DNA from: Petrolisthes cinctipes | Taxonomy: Eukaryota; Arthropoda; Malacostraca; Decapoda; Porcellanidae | Assembly: GCA_033782935.1 (NCBI GenBank) | Contig: JAWQEG010000717.1 | Span: forward strand, 806,001 to 870,000 | Direction: 5' to 3' | DNA length: 64,000 bases | In this document: in pieces, positions 40,831 to 53,700 of the stretch | Numbering within the stretch: the first letter of the stretch is position 1 | Layout of the letters: each line of letters starts with the position of its first letter | Program-made: the position numbers and the translations under genes | The notes under the pieces: model-generated | What the model was told of the DNA's origin: nothing | Database searches by the model: none | Seen by the model: the letters and a program-made list of their open reading frames with translations, nothing else

Positions 40831-41780
40831 TTGGACTGTAAATTTCAACCATCATTCATTGGGTGGTGGGTGTGTGGTTGTCATTACAGTTCTTGGACTG
40901 TAAATATCATCAGTCATTCATGGGGTGGTGGGTGTATGGGTGTCATTACAGTGTTTTGATTGTAAATATCAACAGTTATTCATAGGGTGGTGTGTATCAT
41001 TAAAGTGCTTGAACTGTAAATATCAACAGTCATTCATGGGGCTGTGGTTGTGTGGGTGTCATTACAGTGCTTGGACTGTAAATATCAACTATAATTCAAG
41101 GGGTCGTGGGTGTTGGGGTGTCATTACATTGCTTCGACTGTAAATATCAACAGTCATTTATGGGGTGGTGGGTGTGTGGGAGTCATTACAGTGCTTGGAC
41201 TGAAAATATCAACAGTCATTCATGGGGTGGTAGGTGTGTGAGTGTCACTACAGTGATTTGATTATAATTATCAACAGTCAGTTACAGGGTGGTGGGTGTC
41301 ATTACAGTGCTTGGACTGTAAATATCAACAGTCATTCATGGGATGGTGGTTGTGTGAGTGTCATTACAGTGATTTGATTAAAATATTAACAGTCATTCAT
41401 AAGGTGGTGGGTATCATTAGAGTGCTTGGACTGTAAATATCAACAGTCAATCATGGGGTGGTGTGTGTATGGTTGTCATTACAGTTCTTGGAATGTAAAT
41501 ATCAACAGTCATTCATGAAGTGGTGGGTGTATGGGTGTCATTACAGTGTTTTGATTGTAAATATCAACAGTCATTCATTGGGTGGTAGGTATCATTAAAT
41601 TGCTTGGACTGTAAATATCAACAGTCATTCATGGGGCTGTGGGTGTGTGGGTGTCATTACAGTGCTTGGACTGTAAATATTAACTATAATAAATGGGGTC
41701 GTGGGTGTTGGGGTGTCATTACATTGCTTTGTCTGTAAATATCAACAGTCATTTATGGGGTGGTGGGTGTTTGGGTGTCA
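40831..41780 (+). repeat. Short patch of 19.5-20.4 kb type inside the HOR series
   Basis: The sequence switches through a hybrid unit starting GACTGTAAATTTCAACCATC (about 40,838) to follow 19,530-20,440 at an offset of 21,331 bp (19,594 corresponds to 40,925). It then switches back near 41,780. Compared with its 3.86-kb counterparts, the marker interval 40,320-42,122 is only 1,803 bp, so about 2.06 kb is missing around this patch. Confidence 0.75.
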
Positions 41781-44720
41781 TTACATTGCTTGGACTGTAA
41801 ATATCAACAGTCAATCATGGGGTGGTGGGTGTGTGGGTGTCATTACAGTGCTTGGACTGAAAATATCAACAGTCATTCATGGTGTGGTAGGTGTGTGAGT
41901 GTCACTACAGTGATTTGATTGTAATTATCAACAGTCAGTTACAGGGTGGTGTGTGTCATTACAGTGCTTGGACTGTAAATATCAACAGTCATTCATGGGA
42001 TGGTGGTTGTGTGAGTGTCATTACAGTGTTTTGATTGTAAATATCAACAGTCATTCAAGAAGTGGTGGGTGTATGGGTGTCATTACAGTGTTTTGATTGT
42101 AAATATCAACAGTCATTCATTGGGTAGAAGGTATCATTAAAGTCCTTGGACTGTAAATATCAACAGTCATTCATGGGGCTGTGGGTGTGTGGGTGTCATT
42201 ACAGTGCTTGGACTGTAAATATTAACTATAATTCATGGGGTCGTGGGTGTTGGGGTGTCATTACATTGCTTTGACTGTAAATATCAACAGTCATTAATGG
42301 GATGGTGGGTGTGAGGGTGTCATTACAGTGCTTGGATTGTAAATATCAACAGTCTTTCATGGGGTGGTAGGTGTGTGAGTGTCATTACAGTGTTTTGATT
42401 GTAATTATCAACAGTCATTTATAGGGTGGTGGGTGTCATTACAGTGCTTGGACTGTAAATATCAACAGTCAATCATAGGGTAATGGGTGTGTGGGGGTTA
42501 TTAAAGTGCTTGGACGGTAAATATCAACAGTCATTTATAGGGTGGTGGGTGTTTGGGTGTCATTACATTGCTTGGACTGTAAATATCAACAGTCAATCAT
42601 GGGGTGGTGGGTGTGTGGGTGTCATTACAGTGATTGGACTGTAAATATCAACAGTCATTCATAGGGTGGTGGGTGTGTGAGTGTTATTACAGAGCTTGGA
42701 CTGTAAATATCAACAGTCGTTCATTGAGTGGTGGGTGTGTGGGGGTCATTACAGTGCTTGGACTGTAAATATGAACAGTCATTGTTGGGGTGGTGGTTGT
42801 GTGGGTGTCATTACAGTTCTTAGACTGTAAATATCAACAGTCATTTATGGGGTGATGGGTGTGACTGTGTCATTACAGTGCTTGGACTGTAAATATTAAC
42901 CATCATTCATTGGGTGGTGGGTGAGTAGGTGTCATTACAGTGCTTGGACTGTAAATATATTAACAGTCATTCGTAGGGTAATGAGTGTGTGGGTGTTATT
43001 ACAGTGCTTTGACTGTAAATATCAACAGTCATTCAGAGATTTGTTGATGTCATTAGAGTGCTTGGACTGTAAATATTAACAGTCATTCATGGGGTGGTGG
43101 GTGTGTGGATGTCATTACAGTGCTTGGACTGAAAATATCAACAGTCATTTATGGGGTGGTGAGTGTGTGGGTGTCATTACATTGCTCGGACTATAAATAT
43201 CAACCGTCATTAATGGGGTTGTGGGTGTATGGGTGTCATTACAGTTCTTGGACTGTAAATATCAACAGTCAATCGTGGGGTGGTAGGTGTATGGGTGTCA
43301 TTACAGTGTTTTGATTGTAAATATCAACAGTTATTCATAGGGTGGTGGGTGTCATTAAAGAGCTTGAACTGTAAATATCAACAGTCAATCATGGGGTGGT
43401 GGGTGTGTGGGTGTCATTACAGTGCTTGGACTGTAAATATCAACAGTCATTCTTGGGGTGGTGGGTGTGTTGGTGTCATTACAGTGTTTTGATTGTAATT
43501 ATCAACAGTCATTCATAGGGTGGTGGGTGTCATTACAGTGCTTGGACTGTAAATATCAACAGTAATTCATGGGGTGGTGGTTGTGTGGGTGTAATTACAT
43601 TGCTTGGACTGTAAATATCAACCATAATTCATGGTGTGGTGGGTGTGGGGGTGTCATTACAGTGATTGGACTGTAAATATCAACAGTCAATCATGGGGTG
43701 GTGGGTGTGTGGGTGTCATTACAGTGCTTGGACTGTAAATATCAACAGTCTTTCATGGGGTGGTGGGTGTGTGGGTGTCATTACAGTGCCTGGACTGTAA
43801 ATATCAACTATAATTCAAGGGGTCGTGGGTGTTGGGGTGTCATTACATTGCTTCGACTGTAAATATCAACAGTCATTTATTGGGTGGTGGGTGTGTGGGA
43901 GTCATTACAGTGCTTGGACTGAAAATATCAACAGTCATTCATGGTGTGGTAGGTGTGTGAGTGTCACTACAGTGATTTGATTGTAATTATCAACAGTCAG
44001 TTACAGGGTGGTGGGTGTCATTACAGTGCTTGGACTGTAAATATCAACAGTCATTCATGGGATGGTGGTTGTGTGAGTGTCATTACAGTGTTTTGATTGT
44101 AAATATCAACAGTCATTCAAGAAGTGGTGGGTGTATGGGTGTCATTACAGTGTTTTGATTGTAAATATCAACAGTCATTCATTGGGTAGAAGGTATCATT
44201 AAAGTGCTTGGACTGTAAATATCAACAGTCATTCATGGGGCTGTGGGTGTGTGGGTGTCATTACAGTGCTTGGACTGTAAATATTAACTATAATTCATGG
44301 GGTCGTGGGTGTTGGGGTGTCATTACATTGCTTTGACTGTAAATATCAACAGTCATTAATGGGGTGGTGTGTGTGAGGGTGTCATTACAGTGCTTGGATT
44401 GTAAATATCAACAGTCTTTCATGGGGTGGTAGGTGTGTGAGTGTCATTACAGTGTTTTGATTGTAATTATCAACAGTCATTTATAGGGTAGTGGGTGTTA
44501 TTACAGTGCTTGGACTGTAAATATCAACAGTCAATCATAGGGTAATGGGTGTGTGGGGGTCATTACAGTGCTTGGACGGTAAATATCAACAGTCATTTAT
44601 AGGGTGGTGGGTGTTTGGGTGTCATTACATTGCTTGGACTGTAAATATCAACAGTCAATCATGGGGTGGTGGGTGTGTGGGTGTCATTACAGTGATTGGA
44701 CTGTAAATATCAACAGTCAT
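41781..44720 (+). repeat. 3,865-bp-offset duplicate of 37.9-40.8 kb
   Basis: It follows the preceding copy at an offset of 3,865 bp (39,415 to 43,280; 38,258 to 42,123). It shares two derived marks with that copy: GGTGGTGTGTGTCATTAC (near 41,952) and the 116-bp loss (near 43,766). It is therefore a copy of that copy rather than an independent one. The marker-to-marker length 42,123-44,184 is again 2,062 bp. Confidence 0.8.
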
Positions 44721-47700
44721 TCATAGGGTGGTGGGTGTGTCTGTGTCATTAGCGTTCATGGACTGTAAATTTCAACCATCATTCATTGGGTGGTGGGTGT
44801 GTGGATGTCATTACAGTGCTTGGTCTGTAAATATTACAAGTCATCCATTCTGTGGTGGGTGTCATTAGAGTGCATGAACTGTAAATATTAACAGTCATTC
44901 ATAGGTCGGTGAGTGTGTGGATGTCATTACAGTGCTTGGACTGAAAATATCAACCAACATTAATGGGGTGGTAAGTGTGTGGGCGTCATTACAGTTCTTG
45001 AACTGTAAATATCAGCAGTAATTCATTCATTGTGGTGGGTGTGTGAGTGTCATTACAGAGCTTGGACTGTAAATATCAACAGTTATTCATGGGGTGGTGG
45101 GTGTGTGGGTATCATGAAAGTGCTTGGACTGTAAATATCAACAGTCATTCATGGGGTGGTGAGTGTGTGGGTGTTATTGCAGTTCTTGGACTGTAAATAT
45201 CAACCATCATTCATTGGGTGGTGGGTGTGTGAATGTCATTACAGTGCTTGGACTGAAAATATCAACAGTCATTTATGGGGTGGTGGGTGTGTCGGTGTCA
45301 TTACAGTGCTTGGACTATAAATATCAACCATCATTTATTTGGTGGTGGGTGTGTGGGTGTCATTACATTGCTTGGACTGTAAATATCAACAGTCATTCAT
45401 AGGGTGGTGGGTGTGTGGGTGTCATTACATTGCTTGGACTGTAAATATCAACAGTCATTCTTGGGGTTGTGGGTGTGTGGGTGTCATTACAGTGCTTGGA
45501 CTGTAAATATCAATCGTCAATCATGGGGTGGTGGGTGTGTGGTTGTCATTACAGTTCTTGGACTGTAAATATCATCAGTCATTCATGGGGTGGTGGGTGT
45601 ATGGGTGTCATTACAGTGTTTTGATTGTAAATATCAACAGTTATTCATAGGGTGGTGTGTATCATTAAAGTGCTTGAACTGTAAATATCAACAGTCATTC
45701 ATGGGGCTGTGGTTGTGTGGGTGTCATTACAGTGCTTGGACTGTAAATATCAACTATAATTCAAGGGGTCGTGGGTGTTGGGGTGTCATTACATTGCTTC
45801 GACTGTAAATATCAACAGTCATTTATGGGGTGGTGGGTGTGGGGGAGTCATTACAGTGCTTGGACTGAAAATATCAACAGTCATTCATGGGGTGGTAGGT
45901 GTGTGAGTGTCACTACAGTGATTTGATTATAATTATCAACAGTCAGTTACAGGGTGGTGGGTGTCATTACAGTGCTTGGACTGTAAATATCAACAGTCAT
46001 TCATGGGATGGTGGTTGTGTGAGTGTCATTACAGTGATTTGATTAAAATATTAACAGTCATTCATAAGGTGGTGGGTATCATTAGAGTGCTTGGACTGTA
46101 AATATCAACAGTCAATCATGGGGTGGTGTGTGTATGGTTGTCATTACAGTTCTTGGACTGTAAATATCAACAGTCATTCATGATGTGGTGAGTGTATGGG
46201 TGTCATTACAGTGTTTTGATTGTAAATATCAACAGTCATTCATTGGGTGGTAGGTATCATTAAATTGCTTGGACTGTAAATATCAACAGTCATTCATGGG
46301 GCTGTGGGTGTGTGGGTGTCATTACAGTGCTTGGACTGTAAATATTAACTATAATAAATGGGGTCGTGGGTGTTGGGGTGTCATTACATTGCTTTGTCTG
46401 TAAATATCAACAGTCATTTATGGGGTGGTGGGTGTGTGGGAGTCATTACAGTGCTTGGACTGAAAATATCAACAGTCATTCATGGGGTGGTATGTGTGTG
46501 AGTGTCATTTCAGTGATTTGATTGTAATTATCAACAGTCATTTACAGGGTGGTGGGTGTCATTACAGTGCTTGGACTGTAAATATCAACAGTCATTCATG
46601 GGATGGTGGTTGTGTGAGTGTCATTACAGTGATTTTATTAAAATATTAACGGTCATTCATAGGGTGGTGGGTATCATTAGAGTGGTTGGACTGTAAATAT
46701 CAACAGTCAATCATGGGGTGGTGTGTCTAGGGCTGTCATTACAGTGCTTGGAATGGAAATATCAACTATAATTCATGGGGTCGTGGGTGTTGGGGTGTCA
46801 TTACATTGCTTTGACTGTAAATATCAACAGTCATTTACGGGGTGGTGGGTGTGAGGGTGTCATTACTGTGCTTGGACTGTAAATATCAACAGTCTTTCAT
46901 GGGGTGGTAGGTGTGTGAGTGTCATTACAGTGTTTTGATTGTAATTATCAACAGTCATTCATAGGGTGGTGGGTGTCATTACAGTGCTTGGACTGTAAAT
47001 ATCAACAGTCAATCATAGGGTAATCGGTGTGTGAGTGTCATTACAGAGCTTGGACTGTAAATATCAACAGTCATTCATGGGGTGGTGGGTGTGTGGATGT
47101 CATTACAGTGTTTGGACTGTAAATATCAACAGTCAATCATGGGGTGGTGGGTGTGTGGGTGTCATTACAGTGCTTGGACTGTAAATATCAACAGTCATTC
47201 TTGGGGTGGTGGGTGTGTTGGTGTCATTACAGTGTATTGATTGTAATTATCAACAGTCATTCATAGGGTGGTGGGTGTCATTACAGTGCTTGGACTGTAA
47301 ATATCAACAGTAATTCATGGGGTGGTGGTTGTGTGGGTGTAATTACATTGCTTGGACTGTAAATATCAACTATAATTCATGGTGTGGTGGGTGTGGGGGT
47401 GTCATTACAGTGATTGGACTGTAAATATCAACAGTCAATCATGGGGTGGTGGGTGTGTGGGTGTCATTACAGTGCTTGGACTGTAAATATCAACAGCCTT
47501 TCATGGGGTGGTGGGTGTATGGGTGTCATTACAGTGATTTGATTGTAAATATCAACAGTTATTCATAGGGTGGTGGGTATCATTAAAGAGCTTGAACTGT
47601 AAATATCAACAGTCATTCATGGGGCTGTGGGTGTGTGGGTGTCATTACAGTGCCTGGACTGTAAATATCAACTATAATTCAAGGGGTCGTGGGTGTTGGG

Positions 47701-50700
47701 GTGTCATTACATTGCTTCGACTGTAAATATCAACAGTCATTTATTGGGTGGTGGGTGTGTGGGAGTCATTACAGTGCTTGGACTGAAAATATCAACAGTC
47801 ATTCATGGTGTGGTAGGTGTGTGAGTGTCACTACAGTGATTTGATTGTAATTATCAACAGTCAGTTACAGGGTGGTGGGTGTCATTACAGTGCTTGGACT
47901 GTAAATATCAACAGTCATTCATGGGATGGTGGTTGTGTGAGTGTCATTACAGTGTTTTGATTGTAAATATCAACAGTCATTCAAGAAGTGGTGGGTGTAT
48001 GGGTGTCATTACAGTGTTTTGATTGTAAATATCAACAGTCATTCATTGGGTAGAAGGTATCATTAAAGTCCTTGGACTGTAAATATCAACAGTCATTCAT
48101 GGGGCTGTGGGTGTGTGGGTGTCATTACAGTGCTTGGACTGTAAATATTAACTATAATTCATGGGGTCGTGGGTGTTGGGGTGTCATTACATTGCTTTGA
48201 CTGTAAATATCAACAGTCATTAATGGGATGGTGGGTGTGAGGGTGTCATTACAGTGCTTGGATTGTAAATATCAACAGTCTTTCATGGGGTGGTAGGTGT
48301 GTGAGTGTCATTACAGTGTTTTGATTGTAATTATCAACAGTCATTTATAGGGTGGTGGGTGTCATTACAGTGCTTGGACTGTAAATATCAACAGTCAATC
48401 ATAGGGTAATGGGTGTGTGGGGGTCATTAAAGTGCTTGGACGGTAAATATCAACAGTCATTTATAGGGTGGTGGGTGTTTGGGTGTCATTACATTGCTTG
48501 GACTGTAAATATCAACAGTCAATCATGAGGTGGTGGGTGTGTGGGTGTCATTACAGTGATTGGACTGTAAATATCAACAGTCATTCATAGGGTGGTGGGT
48601 GTGTGAGTGTTATTACAGAGCTTGGACTGTAAATATCAACAGTCGTTCATTGGGTGGTGGGTGTGTGGGGGTCATTACAGTGCTTGGACTGTAAATATGA
48701 ACAGTCATTGTTGGGGTGGTGGTTGTGTGGGTGTCATTACAGTTCTTAGACTGTAAATATCAACAGTCATTTATGGGGTGATGGGTGTGACTGTGTCATT
48801 ACAGTGCTTGGACTGTAAATATTAACCATCATTCATTGGGTGGTGGGTGAGTAGGTGTCATTACAGTGCTTGGACTGTAAATATATCAACAGTCATTCGT
48901 AGGGTAATGAGTGTGTGGGTGTTATTACAGTGCTTTGACTGTAAATATCAACAGTCATTCAGAGATTTGTTGATGTCATTAGAGTGCTTGGACTGTAAAT
49001 ATTAACAGTCATTCATGGGGTGGTGGGTGTGTGGATGTCATTACAGTGCTTGGACTGAAAATATCAACAGTCATTTATGGGGTGGTGAGTGTGTGGGTGT
49101 CATTACATTTCTCGGACTATAAATATCAACCGTCATTTATGGGGTTGTGGGTGTATGGGTGTCATTACAGTTCTTGGACTGTAAATATCAACAGTCAATC
49201 GTGGGGTGGTAGGTGTATGGGTGTCATTACAGTGTTTTGATTGTAAATATCAACAGTTATTCATAGGGTGGTGGGTATCATTAAAGAGCTTGAACTGTAA
49301 ATATCAACAGTCAATCATGGGGTGGTGGGTGTGTGGGTGTCATTACAGTGCTTGGACTGTAAATATCAACAGTCATTCTTGGGGTGGTGGGTGTGTTGGT
49401 GTCATTACAGTGTTTTGATTGTAATTATCAACAGTCATTCATAGGGTGGTGGGTGTCATTACAGTGCTTGGACTGTAAATATCAACAGTAATTCATGGGG
49501 TGGTGGTTGTGTGGGTGTAATTACATTGCTTGGACTGTAAATATCAACCATAATTCATGGTGTGGTGGGTGTGGGGGTGTCATTACAGTGATTGGACTGT
49601 AAATATCAACAGTCAATCATGGGGTGGTGGGTGTGTGGGTGTCATTACAGTGCTTGGACTGTAAATATCAACAGTCTTTCATGGGGTGGTGGGTGTATGG
49701 GTGTCATTACAGTGATTTGATTGTAAATATCAACAGTTATTCATAGGGTGGTGGGTATCATTAAAGAGCTTGAACTGTAAATATCAACAGTCATTCATGG
49801 GGCTGTGGGTGTGTGGGTGTCATTACAGTGCCTGGACTGTAAATATCAACTATAATTCAAGGGGTCGTGGGTGTTGGGGTGTCATTATATTGCTTCGACT
49901 GTAAATATCAACAGTCATTTATTGGGTGGTGGGTGTGTGGGAGTCATTACAGTGCTTGGACTGAAAATATCAACAGTCATTCATGGTGTGGTAGGTGTGT
50001 GAGTGTCACTACAGTGATTTGATTGTAATTATCAACAGTCAATTACAGGGTGGTGGGTGTCATTACAGTGCTTGGACTGTAAATATCAACAGTCATTCAT
50101 GGGATGGTGGTTGTGTGAGTGTCATTACAGTGTTTTGATTGTAAATATCAACAGTCATTCAAGAAGTGGTGGGTGTATGGGTGTCATTTCAGTGTTTTGA
50201 TTGTAAATATCAACAGTCATTCATTGGGTAGAAGGTATCATTAAAGTTCTTGGACTGTAAATATCAACAGTCATTCATGGGGCTGTGGATGTGTGGGTAT
50301 CATTACAGTGCTTGGACTGTAAATATTAACTATAATTCATGGGGTCGTGGGTGTTGGGGTGTCATTACATTGCTTTGACTGTAAATATCAACAGTCATTA
50401 ATGGGGTGGTGGGTGTGAGGGTGTCATTACAGTGCTTGGATTGTAAATATCAACAGTCTTTCATGGGGTGGTAGGTGTATGAGTGTCATTACAGTGTTTT
50501 GATTGTAATTATCAACAGTCATTTATAGGGTGGTGGGTGTCATTACAGTGCTTGGACTGTAAATATCAACAGTCAATCATAGGGTAATGGGTGTGTGGGG
50601 GTCATTACAGTGCTTGGACGGTAAATATCAACAGTCATTTATAGGGTGGTGGGTGTTTGGGTGTCATTACATTGCTTGGACTGTAAATATCAACAGTCAA

Positions 50701-50737
50701 TCTTGGGGTGGTGGGTGTGTGGGTGTCATTACAGTGA
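44721..50737 (+). repeat. 9,791-bp-offset duplicate of 34.9-40.8 kb
   Basis: It matches 34,930-40,830 at a constant offset of 9,791 bp (35,372/45,163; 36,840/46,631; 38,258/48,049; 39,415/49,206), rising to 9,907 after about 49,690. The 116 bp lost in the earlier copy is present here. Its full 2,178-bp unit lies at 48,049-50,226. One unit reads ATATATCAAC near 48,880, where older copies read ATATATTAAC. Confidence 0.8.
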
Positions 50738-53700
50738 TTGGACTGTAAATATCAACAGTCATTCATAGGGTGGTGGGTGTGTGAGTGTTATTACAGAGCT
50801 TGGACTGTAAATATCAACAGTCGTTCATTGAGTGGTGGGTGTGTGGGGGTCATTACAGTGCTTGGACTGTAAATATCAACAGTCATTGTTGGGGTGGTGG
50901 TTGTGTGGGTGTCATTACAGTTCTTAGACTGTAAATATCAACAATCATTTATGGGGTGATGGGTGTGACTGTGTCATTACAGTGCTTGGACTGTAAATAT
51001 TAACCATCATTCATTGGGTGGTGGGTGAGTAGGTGTCATTACAGTGCTTGGACTGTAAATATATCAACAGTCATTCGTAGGGTAATAAGTGTGTGGGTGT
51101 TATTACAGTGCTTTGACTGTAAATATCAACAGTCATTCAGAGATTTGTTGATGTCATTAGAGTGCTTGGACTGTAAATATTAATAGTCATTCATGGGGTG
51201 GTGGGTGTGTGGATGTCATTACAGTGCTTGGACTGAAAATATCAACAGTCATTTATGGGGTGGTGAGTGTGTGGGTGTCATTACATTGCTCGGACTATAA
51301 ATATCAACCGTCATTTATGGGGTTGTGGGTGTATGGGTGTCATTACAGTTCTTGGACTGTAAATATCAACAGTCAATCGTCGGGTGGTTGGTGTATGGGT
51401 GTCATTACAGTGTTTTGATTGTAAATATCAACAGTTATTCATAGGGTGGTGGGTATCATTAAAGAGCTTGAACTGTAAATATCAACAGTCATTCATGGGG
51501 CTGTGGGTGTGTGGGTGTCATTACAGTGCCTGGACTGTAAATATCAACTATAATTCAAGGGGTCGTGGGTGTTGGGGTGTCATTACATTGCTTCGACTGT
51601 AAATATCAACAGTCATTTATGGGGTGGTGGGTGTGTGGGAGTCATTACAGTGCTTGGACTGAAAATATCAACTATAATTCATGGGGTGGTAGGTGTGTGA
51701 GTGTCACTACTGTGATTTGATTGTAATTATCAACAGTCAGTTACAGGGTGGTGGGTGTCATTACAGTGCTTGGACTGTAAATATCAACAGTCATTCATGG
51801 GATGGTGGTTGTGTGAGTGTCATTACAGTGATTTGATTAAAATATTAACAGTCATTCATAGGGTGGTGGGTATCATTAGAGTGCTTGGACTGTAAATTTC
51901 AACAGTCATTCATGGGGTTGTAGGTGTGTGGGTGTCATTACAGTGCTTGGAATGTAAATATCAACAGTCAATCATGGGGTGGTGGGTGTGTGGGTATCAT
52001 TACAGTGCTTGGACTGTAAATATCAACAGTCATTCATGGGGTAGTGGGTGTATGGGTGTCATTACAGTGATTTGATTAAAATATTAATAGTCATTCATAG
52101 GGTGGTGGGTATCATTAGAGTGCTTGGACTGTAAATATCAACAATCATTCATAGGACTGTGGGTGTGTTTGTGTCATTACAGTGCTTGGAATGGAAATAT
52201 CAACTATAATTCATGGGTTTTTGGGTGTTGGGGTGTCATTACAGTGCTTTGACTGTAAATATCAACAGTCATTTATGGGGTGGTGGGTGTGTGGGAGTCA
52301 TTACAGTGCTTGGACTGAAAATATCAACAGTCATTCATGGGGTGGTAGGTGTGTGAGTGTCACTACAGTGATTTGATTATAATTATCAACAGTCAGTTAC
52401 AGGGTGGTGGGTGTCATTACAGTGCTTGGACTGTAAATATCAACAGTCATTCATGGGATGGTGGTTGTGTGAGTGTCATTACAGTGATTTGATTAAAATA
52501 TTAACAGTCATTCATAAGGTGGTGGGTATCATTAGAGTGCTTGGACTGTAAATATCAACAGTCAATCATGGGGTGGTGTGTGTATGGTTGTCATTACAGT
52601 TCTTGGACTGTAAATATCAACAGTCATTCATGAAGTGGTGGGTGTATGGGTGTCATTACAGTGTTTTGATTGTAAATATCAACAGTCATTCATTGGGTGG
52701 TAGGTATCATTAAATTGCTTGGACTGTAAATATCAACAGTCATTCATGGGGCTGTGGGTGTGTGGGTGTCATTACAGTGCTTGGACTGTAAATATTAACT
52801 ATAATAAATGGGGTCGTGGGTGTTGGGGTGTCATTACATTGCTTTGTCTGTAAATATCAACAGTCATTTATGGGGTGGTGGGTGTGTGGGAGTCATTACA
52901 GTGCTTGGACTGAAAATATCAACAGTCATTCATGGGGTGGTATGTGTGTGAGTGTCATTTCAGTGATTTGATTGTAATTATCAACAGTCATTTACAGGGT
53001 GGTGGGTGTCATTACAGTGCTTGGACTGTAAATATCAACAGTCATTCATGGGATGGTGGTTGTGTGAGTGTCATTACAGTGATTTTATTAAAATATTAAC
53101 AGTCATTCATAGGGTGGTGGGTATCATTAGAGTGGTTGGACTGTAAATATCAACAGTCAATCATGGGGTGGTGTGTCTATGGCTGTCATTACAGTGCTTG
53201 GAATGGAAATATCAACTATAATTCATGGGGTCGTGGGTGTTGGGGTGTCATTACATTGCTTTGACTGTAAATATCAACAGTCATTTACGGGATGGTGGGT
53301 GTGAGGGTGTCATTACTGTGCTTGGACTGTAAATATCAACAGTCTTTCATGGGGTGGTAGGTGTGTGAGTGTCATTACAGTGTTTTGATTGTAATTATCA
53401 ACAGTCATTCATAGGGTGGTGGGTGTCATTACAGTGCTTGGACTGTAAATATCAACAGTCAATCATAGGGTAATCGGTGTGTGAGTGTCATTACAGAGCT
53501 TGGACTGTAAATATCAACAGTCATTCATGGGGTGGTGGGTGTGTGGATGTCATTACAGTGTTTGGACTGTAAATATCAACAGTCAATCATGGGGTGGTGG
53601 GTGTGTGGGTGTCATTACAGTGCTTGGACTGTAAATATCAACAGTCATTCTTGGGGTGGTGGGTGTGTTGGTGTCATTACAGTGTATTGATTGTAATTAT

